A DNA stretch of 64,000 bases, taken from positions 44,529 to 108,528 of the forward strand of contig JAHHIE010000017.1 of the NCBI GenBank assembly GCA_019358945.1, in the 5' to 3' direction. Numbering within the stretch: position 1 is the first letter of the stretch; each line of letters opens with the position of its first letter. Shown piece by piece: positions 36,901 to 44,686 of this stretch. The notes beneath the pieces were generated by a model. It was given only the letters and a program-made list of their open reading frames with translations. It did not search any database and had not been told where the DNA came from. This DNA comes from Stenomitos rutilans HA7619-LM2 (GTDB lineage Bacteria; Cyanobacteriota; Cyanobacteriia; Leptolyngbyales; Leptolyngbyaceae). The translations under genes and the position numbers were made by a program.

Positions 36901-37786
36901 TAAACTGCCCCTGTGTGGCCTTCACCTGAAAGCCCGGTTGGTCAGGGCTGGCATCTGCACCCACAAATTCGCCTTCAGAAGCAACCAGCGTGACGATCGA
37001 ATCTCGGTTGGAGCGGTTGCCCTTATCGTCCAGCAGTTGGCCTTGCACGGTGGCGGTCGATCGCCCATCTGCCGGAATTCTTGTCTCAATCGTGCTGAGC
37101 GTCATTTGCTGCACGTCACCGCGTACCTGTACTTGCACGGTCGCCAATACACCTGCAACGCCATTGTTGACACTCTGGGCCGTGAGCGTATTTTCGCCTT
37201 CCTTTAATGCGACTCCATACCAGGTTTGCGTCACGATGCCAGTCACTTTGTCTGTCTCTGTGCGCCCAACCAGGCTGTCAGACACCTTCGTACCGTTCAC
37301 GCTCAATTCAACCTGGCTGCCCTGGGTGTATTGCAAAATCACCGTTGCCGCAGGGACATCTAGAACAGTCTGCGCTGCTGGTAGGAGAATGCGGATTTCG
37401 TTGGGGGAGAAGGGGGCGGAGGAAGAGAGGGGGGCAGGGGAGGGAGGGGAAGCAGGGGGAGTAGCGGGTGTTTGCAGTGCTGGGGTGGGTGTAATGGTTT
37501 CGGGAGCGGCGATCGAGGATGGCAGAAGCGGTGGAACAGATGGGCGTGTTGCGGGAGTGGCGATCGGCGCTGGTTGAGCGACGGAACTGGGCGCAATCAA
37601 TGGGGTAGCAGCAGGTTCACTAGCTGACTTTTCTTCTGTAACGGCTTGAGCAACCCTGGTAAACGGCGCGTTTAAAGCGGGAGTGGCTGCGTTCGCTTGG
37701 GGCTTGAGGCAAAACAGCAGCAGCAATTCGGTTGTTAGGGATAGCCACAGCCAGCAAACTTTTGGGTGACGTTTCTGCGGTTTCAT
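33989..37786 (-). CDS. Giant outer-membrane beta-barrel protein with Ig-like and Pro-rich regions
   Basis: A 1265-residue exported protein. A signal peptide ends near QANAA, a Pro/Ala/Ser linker runs from about 45 to 127, and then come Ig-like segments (SQVELSVNGTKV; IETRIPADGRSTATVQGQLLDDKGN, invasin-like). From about 330 to 1200 the sequence is alternating-residue beta strands rich in Tyr and Arg, with NRGTDYDIDYDRGTLLFRQPV in a plug-like place, ending GGPYLGITIKLNEL as a barrel closing strand. A 60-residue Pro/Ala/Ser tail follows the barrel. This suits an outer-membrane channel or assembly platform. The start overlaps the upstream stop by four bases (ATGA), indicating translational coupling. 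Confidence 0.72.
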   Translation of the reverse strand: MKPQKRHPKVCWLWLSLTTELLLLFCLKPQANAATPALNAPFTRVAQAVTEEKSASEPAATPLIAPSSVAQPAPIATPATRPSVPPLLPSSIAAPETITPTPALQTPATPPASPPSPAPLSSSAPFSPNEIRILLPAAQTVLDVPAATVILQYTQGSQVELSVNGTKVSDSLVGRTETDKVTGIVTQTWYGVALKEGENTLTAQSVNNGVAGVLATVQVQVRGDVQQMTLSTIETRIPADGRSTATVQGQLLDDKGNRSNRDSIVTLVASEGEFVGADASPDQPGFQVKATQGQFTASLRSGLNARTVNIRAVSGTLEAFTQLLFETNLRPSIATGVIDIRFGKRGTNFYDSFRDFLPADRDNRYKLDVRGAVFTTGKIGEWLFTGAYNSHRNLNETCDGTTSLFRNTQSCDQVYPTYGDSSQSTVLAPSTDSLYLRVERTSPILGAGIDYAMWGDYNTEEFARRSQEFTAITRQLHGLKVNYNLGNLQLTGFYGNNVQGFQRDTIAPDGTSGYYFVSRRLLVEGSENVFLELEELTRPGTVIERKTLNRGTDYDIDYDRGTLLFRQPVLRTDIGTDGETLVRRIVVTYQYDTPGSNNSIYAGRAVYHLSREQNRESWIGATYLKEDQGNRDFELYGADALISLGSSARLIAEYAHSSNLSVTLGRVSGAAYRAELEGDIANGIHGRAYFRSAETGFANNATVSFVPGQTRYGAQVTAKLSPITALRFQYDRENNRGIAPRQLTTLEDLITPRLEAVPGSRVDNSLTTISAGVIQKLGASELAVDWFHRDRTDHMNSAFNTTSDQLRSRLTVPLNPRLTFLAQNETTLSAKTDAVYNDRTLLALNWQAMPGVNVQLAQQFYTRGQFAGQSITSLGVAGDYKLGANTTVSGRLSLLRSADEMTMYGTAGISHQIILAPGLKMDLAYEHVFGNFFGRTAAGSQFAQPFAPGQSSASVGLQSGDTYSVGIAYTDNPAFQASARFEHRTSSEGSNTVISAAALGKISPSLTALLRFQQASAANQKLAGLGDTATLKLGLAYRDPNDDKFNALLRYEYRKNPSTIPDTILFGSGTGSVDHVLAAEAIYAPNWRWEFYGKFALRSSTSYLADDFVNTGLVTLGQVRATYRLGYQWDLVGEARWINQPGVGYSETGLVAEVGYYLTPNLRLAAGYMFGRVGDRDFDGNSRSAGGPYLGITIKLNELFSGFGQQRVPPPQQQPSVPVAATPTNDASTAPAIATASPAPSSSPLLTPNIPLPGTVPTSAVFLNP

Positions 37787-39354
37787 GGCTTTGCCCCTTC
37801 CCGAAACGAAGGCGTGACCGCAAAGTTCATCCGCACCATGCCGTTAGGCTCCAGATGCACCAGGCGAGATTGGCTATTACGTTCACTGAAGTAAAGATTG
37901 GGAGCCAGGGTATAGCCCGGAATGCTGCTCAAATCGAGTACACCCGTGCGATATCCGGGCAGCACATTGGCAACTGAGTACAAGCCATTCGCATCGGTGG
38001 TAATGCGGTTCCCGTCGTCCATGAAGATGACGGCATTGGGCACACCTGGCTCTCCTGGCTGCTGTTCACCATCAAAGTTTTTATCTATAAATACCCGTCC
38101 CAGAATGGTGCCGCAGTCGGTGATGATGCCCGATCGCAGCCGCAGTTGATGCACAGCGGGGCCATCCTTCACCCCAAAGCCGTTATCGGCTCGTTGTCCC
38201 AGAACGATCGCGCTATTCCGCCCTTTACCACGAATGGCATCAGGGGTCACGACGGCAGCGTAGGCAATGTTCAACACCGCGCTGGGGTCAGTTGCGCCTT
38301 GGGGTAGGGCCGTACCGATGCTAAAGGTGACGGTAGAGCCGCTTTGAGCTGTCGTAATAGGAACAGCCGACCCGCGAAAATCGCCTCGCACTGATTTGGG
38401 CAGAAAGCGGAAACCCAGCGGCAGCGTGTCAGTGACGGTCAGATTCGTGATTGGAGCGCTGGCAAGATTTCTGATAATGAGGCGATAGATCACGGTGTCG
38501 CCCGGTTCAGCCGTAGCCCGATCGCCCGTTTTGGTAATTTGAATCTCCTGTGCCTGACAGATACCTGCCCCAAAACTGAGAGCGGCAATCACCAGGCTGG
38601 ACTGTTCCGCATCTTCAATGGTGATGCTGTCGGTAATTGAGGTGTTGCTGCTACCGCTGCTAATCGGTTTGCCATCGATCGCCGTTGCTGTGTAGGACAC
38701 CTGACTGCCGCTGCGTGCCCCAATCGTTAAGCGGAACCGTCGTTGAGCATAGATAGAGTTTCGAGGCGGATTGATCACCAGGACGTAAGACCGTCCCTGA
38801 TCGAGTTGCCCTTTTCGCACATCCAGCATGAAGTTGTAAACGCCGCGATCGCTATTGGTTAGCGAGAAGGGATTGCTGTTTTCGGTGTTGGGCGATCGAC
38901 CTTCTGCAATCCCATTCCCTGGCTGATCCGGCACCTCGGTTGGTGTCAGCGAAATCAACCGCCCCAAATTGATGCCTGTTGGGTCTGCCGCATCCGATTC
39001 ATACAGCGCAATGCTGAAGCCGGTGTAATCACTCAAGGCTTCTCCAGCACAGCCCACAATGCGGCCCAGCGGGTCAACCAGCTTTGGTGTAAACGTGCCG
39101 CCAATTTGGTTCGTCGAGTTCAGAATTTGCACGGATTGCGTCAACCCACAATTCTGACTACTCCCCGTTTGTGCATTGCACAAGGGTGCATTGATTGCGT
39201 CGTACTGATACGATGCGGTATTTTGCAACCGAATACTGGCCGCAGCGGCGGGTGCTGGGGTTTGTGCTCGCACAGTTGTCGCGGCTAGCATATTGGTAAG
39301 CAGTAGAGCGGCGGCGAATGGCTGCCAGTCTTTGGGAAGGGGTAGGTGTGACAT
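37783..39354 (-). CDS. Exported DUF11/SdrD-like repeat protein
   Basis: A 523-residue secreted protein. After a signal peptide (AAALLLTNMLAATTVRAQ) and a beta-rich region of about 240 residues comes a DUF11-type domain (EIQITKTGDRATAEPGDTV, NLTVTDTLPLGFRF). It is followed by a carboxypeptidase-regulatory/SdrD B-like domain (GRVFIDKNFDGEQQPGEPG, TDANGLYSVANV). Such domains are stalk modules of surface proteins, sometimes Ca2+ binding (DKNFDGEQ). Its stop overlaps the start of the giant barrel gene, so the two are made together and probably interact. No anchoring motif is seen at the C-terminus. Confidence 0.75.
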   Translation of the reverse strand: MSHLPLPKDWQPFAAALLLTNMLAATTVRAQTPAPAAAASIRLQNTASYQYDAINAPLCNAQTGSSQNCGLTQSVQILNSTNQIGGTFTPKLVDPLGRIVGCAGEALSDYTGFSIALYESDAADPTGINLGRLISLTPTEVPDQPGNGIAEGRSPNTENSNPFSLTNSDRGVYNFMLDVRKGQLDQGRSYVLVINPPRNSIYAQRRFRLTIGARSGSQVSYTATAIDGKPISSGSSNTSITDSITIEDAEQSSLVIAALSFGAGICQAQEIQITKTGDRATAEPGDTVIYRLIIRNLASAPITNLTVTDTLPLGFRFLPKSVRGDFRGSAVPITTAQSGSTVTFSIGTALPQGATDPSAVLNIAYAAVVTPDAIRGKGRNSAIVLGQRADNGFGVKDGPAVHQLRLRSGIITDCGTILGRVFIDKNFDGEQQPGEPGVPNAVIFMDDGNRITTDANGLYSVANVLPGYRTGVLDLSSIPGYTLAPNLYFSERNSQSRLVHLEPNGMVRMNFAVTPSFREGAKP

Positions 39355-39429
39355 CGGTAATCAAAAAGACATGCAAACCCTACCGGAAAGCGTTAAAGCC
39401 CTCCGTAAGCTAAAATCTCAGAATCGAAA

Positions 39430-39466
39430 AGCGAACCCTCTAGCAGTCAACACAGGCGCTAGAGGG
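39430..39466 (-). terminator. Hairpin between second and third surface-locus genes
   Basis: On the leftward strand, CCCTCTAGC (39458-39466) pairs with GCTAGAGGG (39436-39444) with a 13-base loop, followed by a moderately T-rich stretch. It lies after the small DUF11-like gene and could attenuate expression of the barrel part of the locus. Confidence 0.6.
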
Positions 39467-39476
39467 CGTGTGACGA

Positions 39477-40046
39477 CTAACGCACTTTCACCTGGTACTC
39501 AGCGCTGATGGGGGCTTTTGCAGCCAGCGTGCCAGGAAGGTTCCAGCGAATGTGGGTATAGGCTTCGGCGGGTGCAGGACGGGTTTCAACTTTGCCATTC
39601 GCCAAAGTGACCTGCACAGTAGGCGCTGCAACGAAACTGCGTCCACCATCAATGCTGTAAGTGATCTGAGCCGACTGGCTGGCTACCACTGCTTGCGCTG
39701 ATTTCAGAATAAAGACAGTCCCTTTAGGAATGGGCTGATTCAGAGTCAGGTTTTTGACCGCACGATCGCCCTCGTTCTTGCCCACCAAGCGATACCGCAA
39801 GACATCACCCGATTGCACTGACAGTTGGTTTGTACCCTGCCAGGAGATAACTTCTTTGCCTTGAGCATCCTTACTGATGATTTGCTTTTCACCCACCAGG
39901 TTTAATGCCACTTTGGGATGCTGCATCGCTTTGGCGATCGCCACATCTGAATGAAATAACCCTGCCACAACGGGCAATTTGCTGGCAAAGGGAATAGTCA
40001 GGATTACTGCTGCGACTCCTAGACCCAGTGCGAATTGACGTTTCAT
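39477..40046 (-). CDS. Small exported DUF11-like protein
   Basis: A 189-residue protein with a signal peptide or N-terminal membrane helix (FALGLGVAAVILTIPFASKLPVVAGLF). The single domain follows the DUF11 pattern: SWQGTNQLSVQSGDVLRYRLVGKNEGDRAVKNLTLNQPIPKGT, in which a pause between strands and 'P-x-G' turns are typical. It contains no Cys. It ends AEYQVKVR, similar in tone to the strands ending the two large proteins. As the second gene of the locus it may be a periplasmic linker or chaperone-like partner; this is inference. Confidence 0.65.
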   Translation of the reverse strand: MKRQFALGLGVAAVILTIPFASKLPVVAGLFHSDVAIAKAMQHPKVALNLVGEKQIISKDAQGKEVISWQGTNQLSVQSGDVLRYRLVGKNEGDRAVKNLTLNQPIPKGTVFILKSAQAVVASQSAQITYSIDGGRSFVAAPTVQVTLANGKVETRPAPAEAYTHIRWNLPGTLAAKAPISAEYQVKVR

Positions 40047-40129
40047 GATTTCAGCCTCTTACAAATTAGGTGATTAACAGGGGAACATCAGCAAGTCCTG
40101 CTAGAACTTACTGATGCTGGCGCATTGGT

Positions 40130-42526
40130 CTAGTTGATCCGGCGGCGGAAGATGAAGGTGCCACTGGCTCCGGGTTGTATGGCGATACCCAAGGTATTGA
40201 CGTACCGAGTCACATCCGTTGCCTGCGTCGTTCCCGTTTGATCACCACTGGGAGAGTAGGTAACGGTGCCAAACTGAGCGGTTGTCGAACCCACTACATT
40301 GCTGGTGTCGATCGTGCCGTTGGTATCGTTGTCTTTTGCCCAGGTGTTGGTACCTGTGGTGCCATCTTCAGTGATGACCACATTGCCCGCATTGAGCGTG
40401 ACGTTGCCTGCACCGACTGGCGCGATCGAGATGTTGGTGTAGGTAATGCGGTATTCAATAAACCGACCAACCCGCAGATTGGCAGCGGTTGGAGTTTGCG
40501 TATAGTTCTCAACCACCGTCGTACCATTGGTGTCTAGAATGCGTGCATCCTTCACCATTTTCAAAAAGCCTGTGTAAACGCGATCGATCGATCGGTTTTG
40601 GGTGGGTTCTGCCGTTGCCAGATCAGGTCTACCATTACCATTCACATCCTGGAAGGCGTAGATAGGAATCGAGAAACCATTACCCGTATCAGTAGAAAGG
40701 GCCGTACCCGCTGGCAAGTCTACAGCGACGCTATAGTTCACCGACGTTCCAGCAGTTAGGGTGGGAATCGTGATCGCGCTACCAGACGTAAAGATAAAGT
40801 TGGTGCCGTTGTAGGTGTAAACGGCTGTTTGAGCACCATAGGTCAGCGTGACCGTTGTGCCTGTTGGTGGCAGAACCTCGCCCGCACCAAGCGTAAAGTT
40901 AGCAGAATCAGGCACTAGCAGAATATTACTGAGGCTGCCTGTTGTGGGGTTGTTGATCGTATTCAGGAAGGTGACTGAGTTTGGATCGATCGTTGTATTG
41001 GGTGCGGTATTGACTGGAATCGTAGATGACTTATTGGTAAAGTCGTCATTGTTATTCGTTGGCCCTACGGCTCCAGGTTGACCGTTTGGCCCGTTGAGAA
41101 TCGTACCCGCCGCCGCTACGGTATAAACGTTATCTTCACCACCTGGCCCCGTACCTGTGTTGTTGCCATTGCTGTCTACCCCATCTGCTGTTGGGGTAGC
41201 CACACCTGTAGTCGGCGTGTTGGAACCAACGGTACCATCGTCGTTGAAGTTGCTAGGAGCCTGGTCACCCGATTCGTCGTACACCAAAGTGGTACCGCCA
41301 CCGGATGTTTGACCAAAGACTTGAGCCAAGTTGGCAATCGTCGTAGTTGCCGTTACGCCCGTCGTTGTGACCTGGAAGCTAAAGCCTGTCACGGTTGTAC
41401 CTGCGGCAATAGGAGTTGTTGTTGCGTCGTAGACAAACCCAACACGCGTGATACCTGAGGCCGGTCGAGTCGCTGTCCAGGTCGCGTTGTTTGCCGTAGT
41501 AGTCGTTGGGTCGGTCGTATAAACAACTGTCCAGGCAGCTGGGGTTGTAGGGGCTGTAGGGGTTCCAGTCAGCGTTGTTCCGACTGGAATGGCATCAGAG
41601 ACCAGAACTCGGTTCGTGCCAATGCCATTGACGGTTGTGCCCACCAGGTTTGCAGGGCTAAGTCCACTCGTGCCTGCTGGTGCGGTGGCATCTACGCGCA
41701 GCGACAAACCATAGGTCAACACATCATCGTTGAGTGCGGCTGTACCAGCGTCACTGTAAGCTGTGCGGGTCTTCAGAACGGCAGCAAACGCCTGGGGCTG
41801 CGAACCCACCAATACCTGTTGCGTCACGCTGGCTTCCCGTTCTCCGTTGCTGGGCGCACCTGCGGCTTCGCCTGTTGCCGTACCGTCTAAATTGTCGATC
41901 GTCCGAATCTCGGTGGTATTAGCGCCATCGGGAGCATCAGGCTGGTTCTGGGTAGCAGCGCTATTGTCATTAGGGCCCGTATCGCCTAGTCGCACCGCAA
42001 CGGTTGCACCGGAAGAAGCCAACCCAGAAATGGTGACAGGCACACGCACAATGACCGAACTACCCGCTGCGATCGAAGCCGTCGTCAGTCCGCCCCCTGG
42101 AACAGGGTTAAACGTCGTGCCGCCATCAGTGCTGTATTGGAGTGTTCCAGCGGTTCCTGGCCCTGTCACTACGGCACTGCCTGGAATAAAGAAGCGGGTG
42201 GGGTCGTTGCCAACATTCGTGAGCCGATAGTCGTAGTTGAGAACATCATTTGGCAGCACGGTGCCACCATTAACGTCATTAATCGCTAGAGGCGTTGCGG
42301 TGATGCCAGCCACTTCTGCAACCGTAACAGTGACTGTGTTAGACGTGGCGTTGATCGTAGTGCCAGGTGCGTTTGGGTCTTCATAGGTCGCGGTTGCTGT
42401 ATTGCTGATGGTCGTTCCGGCGGCTGTGCCATCTGCAAGGGCAGACGTGGAGACTGATAACACACCGCCAACGAGAAGAGTCGTCGCTAGCAGTCGGCGA
42501 TAGGTACAACGGGTTCGTCTTTGCAT
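40130..42526 (-). CDS. Exported Thr/Asn-rich DUF11-type repeat protein
   Basis: A 798-residue secreted protein, first gene of the surface locus. A signal peptide (LLATTLLVGGVLSVSTSALA) is followed by GTTISNTATATYEDPN, the usual opening of DUF11/'conserved repeat' surface proteins. Several beta-sandwich modules follow (PNDVLNYDYRLTNVG; LNDDVLTYGLSL; RVGRFIEYRITYTNIS), rich in Thr, Asn and Gly. It ends GTFIFRRRIN, similar to FIRFRARVN of the last gene. No sortase or PEP-CTERM signal is seen. Composition strongly suggests an extracellular fibre or sheath component. Its upstream spacer is about 980 bases with a tandem repeat. Confidence 0.72.
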   Translation of the reverse strand: MQRRTRCTYRRLLATTLLVGGVLSVSTSALADGTAAGTTISNTATATYEDPNAPGTTINATSNTVTVTVAEVAGITATPLAINDVNGGTVLPNDVLNYDYRLTNVGNDPTRFFIPGSAVVTGPGTAGTLQYSTDGGTTFNPVPGGGLTTASIAAGSSVIVRVPVTISGLASSGATVAVRLGDTGPNDNSAATQNQPDAPDGANTTEIRTIDNLDGTATGEAAGAPSNGEREASVTQQVLVGSQPQAFAAVLKTRTAYSDAGTAALNDDVLTYGLSLRVDATAPAGTSGLSPANLVGTTVNGIGTNRVLVSDAIPVGTTLTGTPTAPTTPAAWTVVYTTDPTTTTANNATWTATRPASGITRVGFVYDATTTPIAAGTTVTGFSFQVTTTGVTATTTIANLAQVFGQTSGGGTTLVYDESGDQAPSNFNDDGTVGSNTPTTGVATPTADGVDSNGNNTGTGPGGEDNVYTVAAAGTILNGPNGQPGAVGPTNNNDDFTNKSSTIPVNTAPNTTIDPNSVTFLNTINNPTTGSLSNILLVPDSANFTLGAGEVLPPTGTTVTLTYGAQTAVYTYNGTNFIFTSGSAITIPTLTAGTSVNYSVAVDLPAGTALSTDTGNGFSIPIYAFQDVNGNGRPDLATAEPTQNRSIDRVYTGFLKMVKDARILDTNGTTVVENYTQTPTAANLRVGRFIEYRITYTNISIAPVGAGNVTLNAGNVVITEDGTTGTNTWAKDNDTNGTIDTSNVVGSTTAQFGTVTYSPSGDQTGTTQATDVTRYVNTLGIAIQPGASGTFIFRRRIN

Positions 42527-43506
42527 GACTGTATAAACAATAAGAACGTAGGGAGGTCAGCAGTGTCTCTGCACCCATGCGTTGAGAAGACTCACCCCAA
42601 AAACTGAGCCTGCGCTGCAAAAGCGGCTTACAGACAGTGAACAGCCAGCAAACTACAGCGCTCCAGTAGCCAAGCGGCTCGTAAACCGATTCGTCCGATT
42701 AGAAATGGGACGTTTCTTAGGGGCCGGGTCTACGGGAACGTGATTGGGAGTAGGGCAATAGGTGCAGTAGAAGCCTCAATGGCTCCAGAGTTTTCCTGTT
42801 GAGGGAGCTGTACTGGATGCGTATGAGAAAAGTCGTGAAATTTGGGGCTTGTTGGGGGCGATCAATGAACGTCTGGGCTGGAGGTAATCGAATGGATTGC
42901 TTCCTCAGCGACAGGTATTACTAAACTGTTTTTTAGCAAAAACCTGAGACTCTTGCTCTTAGCATTCCCTGAGCGGTGTAAGGGTTTCTCAGTGCAAACA
43001 CCGGAACTTACCGCCTCACATAAAATTTGTTACAGCAAGTTTTAGCGAAGATCCAGGGTTTCTGTTTTTAAACGTTCCCAGCACGGTTTAGCGGCTTCTC
43101 AGCCTAAATGCTGAAGTTTATCACCTCAAAAACAACGTTTTGCGCAGCACATTCGCCTCAAGCACCCAACGCTTCTCTGAAGCACAAATGGTTAGCCGAG
43201 TAGACATTGAACTTAGTTGAGGCTGCTCGCCTTAAAACTCAAGGGCACGATCGCTGGCTTGTATAAGAACCATTCTTCAGCTTGGATGTGCATGAACGTG
43301 TTATCTTGCCAACTTTCGTTTCAGCCTCTCAGTTAAGGCATAGCGAGGAGGGGCGCTCGATCGACGTTGTAAGACCGTCTGAATTGAGTTAGAGTCAACC
43401 AAGTCAGGCAATTGTCCGATCGGCTGTCTCTGGTCAACTCCGTCAGACAGTGAAGCAATTTCTGATAAAATCTTATAAAAAGTTAAGAATTAACTGCGAC
43501 TCCCTC
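42527..43506. promoter_or_regulatory. 980-base spacer upstream of surface locus and ycf39
   Basis: The spacer separates the leftward surface locus from rightward ycf39. It contains a two-unit tandem repeat at 42929-43128 but no credible gene. Short frames in 42530-42620 overlap in conflicting phases. The bases near 43450-43500 (AT-rich, 'ttataaaaagttaag') probably belong to the ycf39 promoter. Confidence 0.55.
42929..43128 (-). repeat. Two-unit tandem repeat, possible structured leader RNA
   Basis: Unit B is 43039-43128 and unit A is 42929-43018 (read on the minus strand), each 90 bases and 20 bases apart. They match at about 60-65% of positions by eye, with many transitions. Both start TGAGG and keep CTGAGAA, ACCG and GGGAA, and both end near GCTAAAA. 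In unit B, TTCAGCA can pair with TGCTGGGAA and TTTAG with CTAAA. In unit A, CGGTGT can pair with ACACCG at a similar place. Stem sequences change while hairpins persist, as a structured RNA would. The array is about 400 bases upstream of the 798-residue protein gene. Confidence 0.6.
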
Positions 43507-44487
43507 ATGAATTTATTAATTGTGGGTGCCACTGGCACGTTAGGAAGACAAATAACTCGCCGCGCGTTAGATGAGGGATATCAGGTTCGCTGTCTAGTCC
43601 GCAGCGTGAAGAAGGCAGGTTTTTTAAAGGAGTGGGGTGCCGAGTTAGTGCAGGGTGACCTGTGTGTGCCAGAAACATTGCCACCAGCACTTAAAGATGT
43701 GGATGCAGTAATCGATGCTGCAACAACACGGGCAACGGATTCACTCAACGTCAAGCAGGTTGATTGGGAAGGTAACGTCAATCTTATTCAGGCGGCCAAA
43801 GCGGCAAACGTGAAGCGCTTTATTTTCGTTTCAATTCTCGATGCTGAGAAGTATCCCGATGTGCCGTTGATGGAAGTGAAACGCTGCGCTGAACTCTTTC
43901 TAACCGAGTCAGGCTTGAACTACACCATTCTTCGTCCTTGCGGGTTTTTGCAGGGTCTCATTGGACAATATGCAATTCCAGTTCTGGAAGGTCAGTCCGT
44001 CTGGGTTATGGGTGATACGTCACCAACTGCTTATATGGACACGCAGGATGTTGCCAAGTTTGCGGTACGTGCATTGACCGTGCCCGAAACGGAAAAGAAA
44101 GTGTTTCCAGTTGTGGGTCCGCGCGACTGGGGTGCGTATGAAATTATTCGGTTGTGTGAGCGGCTCTCAGGGCGTGAAGCAAAGATTAGCCGAATGCCGA
44201 TCGGTCTGATGCGGTCTGTGAGACGAATGACGCGGCTTTTTCAGTGGACGTGGAACATTTCCGATCGACTGGCATTTGCCGAAGTTGTTTCTTCTGGCAA
44301 GCCTCTAACCGCGCCGATGGATGAGGTCTACACGGTTTTTGGGCTAGATCCAAACGAAACAACCACGTTAGAAGCGTATTTGCAAGATTACTTCAGCCGC
44401 ATCCTCAAAAAGCTGAAGGAGCTTGACTATGAAAAATCCAAAGGGAAGAAGAAAACGGATAAAAAGCGAACCTACCCCCGCTTCTAG
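43507..44487 (+). CDS. ycf39: Ycf39-type NAD(P)-binding photosystem II assembly factor
   Basis: A 326-residue atypical SDR (NmrA-like). The Rossmann motif is LIVGATGTLGRQI, and the following RCLVRS, VIDAATTR and RFIFVSILDAEKY regions match Ycf39/HCF244, which helps D1 synthesis and chlorophyll delivery during PSII assembly with Hlips. The catalytic Tyr-x-x-x-Lys of classical SDRs is absent, as usual in this group (EVKRCAE instead). A Lys-rich tail (KGKKKTDKKRTYPRF) ends the protein. The ATG at 43507 begins the usual MNLLIVGATG; a longer frame opens at 43450. It is followed 199 bases later by nadK. Confidence 0.9.
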   Translation: MNLLIVGATGTLGRQITRRALDEGYQVRCLVRSVKKAGFLKEWGAELVQGDLCVPETLPPALKDVDAVIDAATTRATDSLNVKQVDWEGNVNLIQAAKAANVKRFIFVSILDAEKYPDVPLMEVKRCAELFLTESGLNYTILRPCGFLQGLIGQYAIPVLEGQSVWVMGDTSPTAYMDTQDVAKFAVRALTVPETEKKVFPVVGPRDWGAYEIIRLCERLSGREAKISRMPIGLMRSVRRMTRLFQWTWNISDRLAFAEVVSSGKPLTAPMDEVYTVFGLDPNETTTLEAYLQDYFSRILKKLKELDYEKSKGKKKTDKKRTYPRF

Positions 44488-44686
44488 CCTACTCCAGGTA
44501 GACTAAGCGGCTGGGCGTAATGAAACGAGGATGTTGGGAGGTGGGGGGTGCCCTCCTGACTGGGGGCAAAGCTCCCAAGTCCCTTTTTACAAATCATTAT
44601 GGCTACCTATTTACTCGAACAGGTAGGCTACTCGAAATGGTATAGTCCCAATACTCAAGCATTGCCCTTTCAGGTGAGTCTGCGCT

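Noticed and set aside
30539..42526. CRISPR or phage tail-fibre interpretation of the repetitive surface locus
   Set aside because: Repeats are protein-level, not short direct DNA repeats, and no phage structural genes are near.
42929..43018. Resemblance of the leader repeat to a TPP riboswitch (CTGAGA and ACCCTT)
   Set aside because: The second conserved half of the TPP aptamer is not present and the other unit lacks ACCCTT. The match is only two short words.
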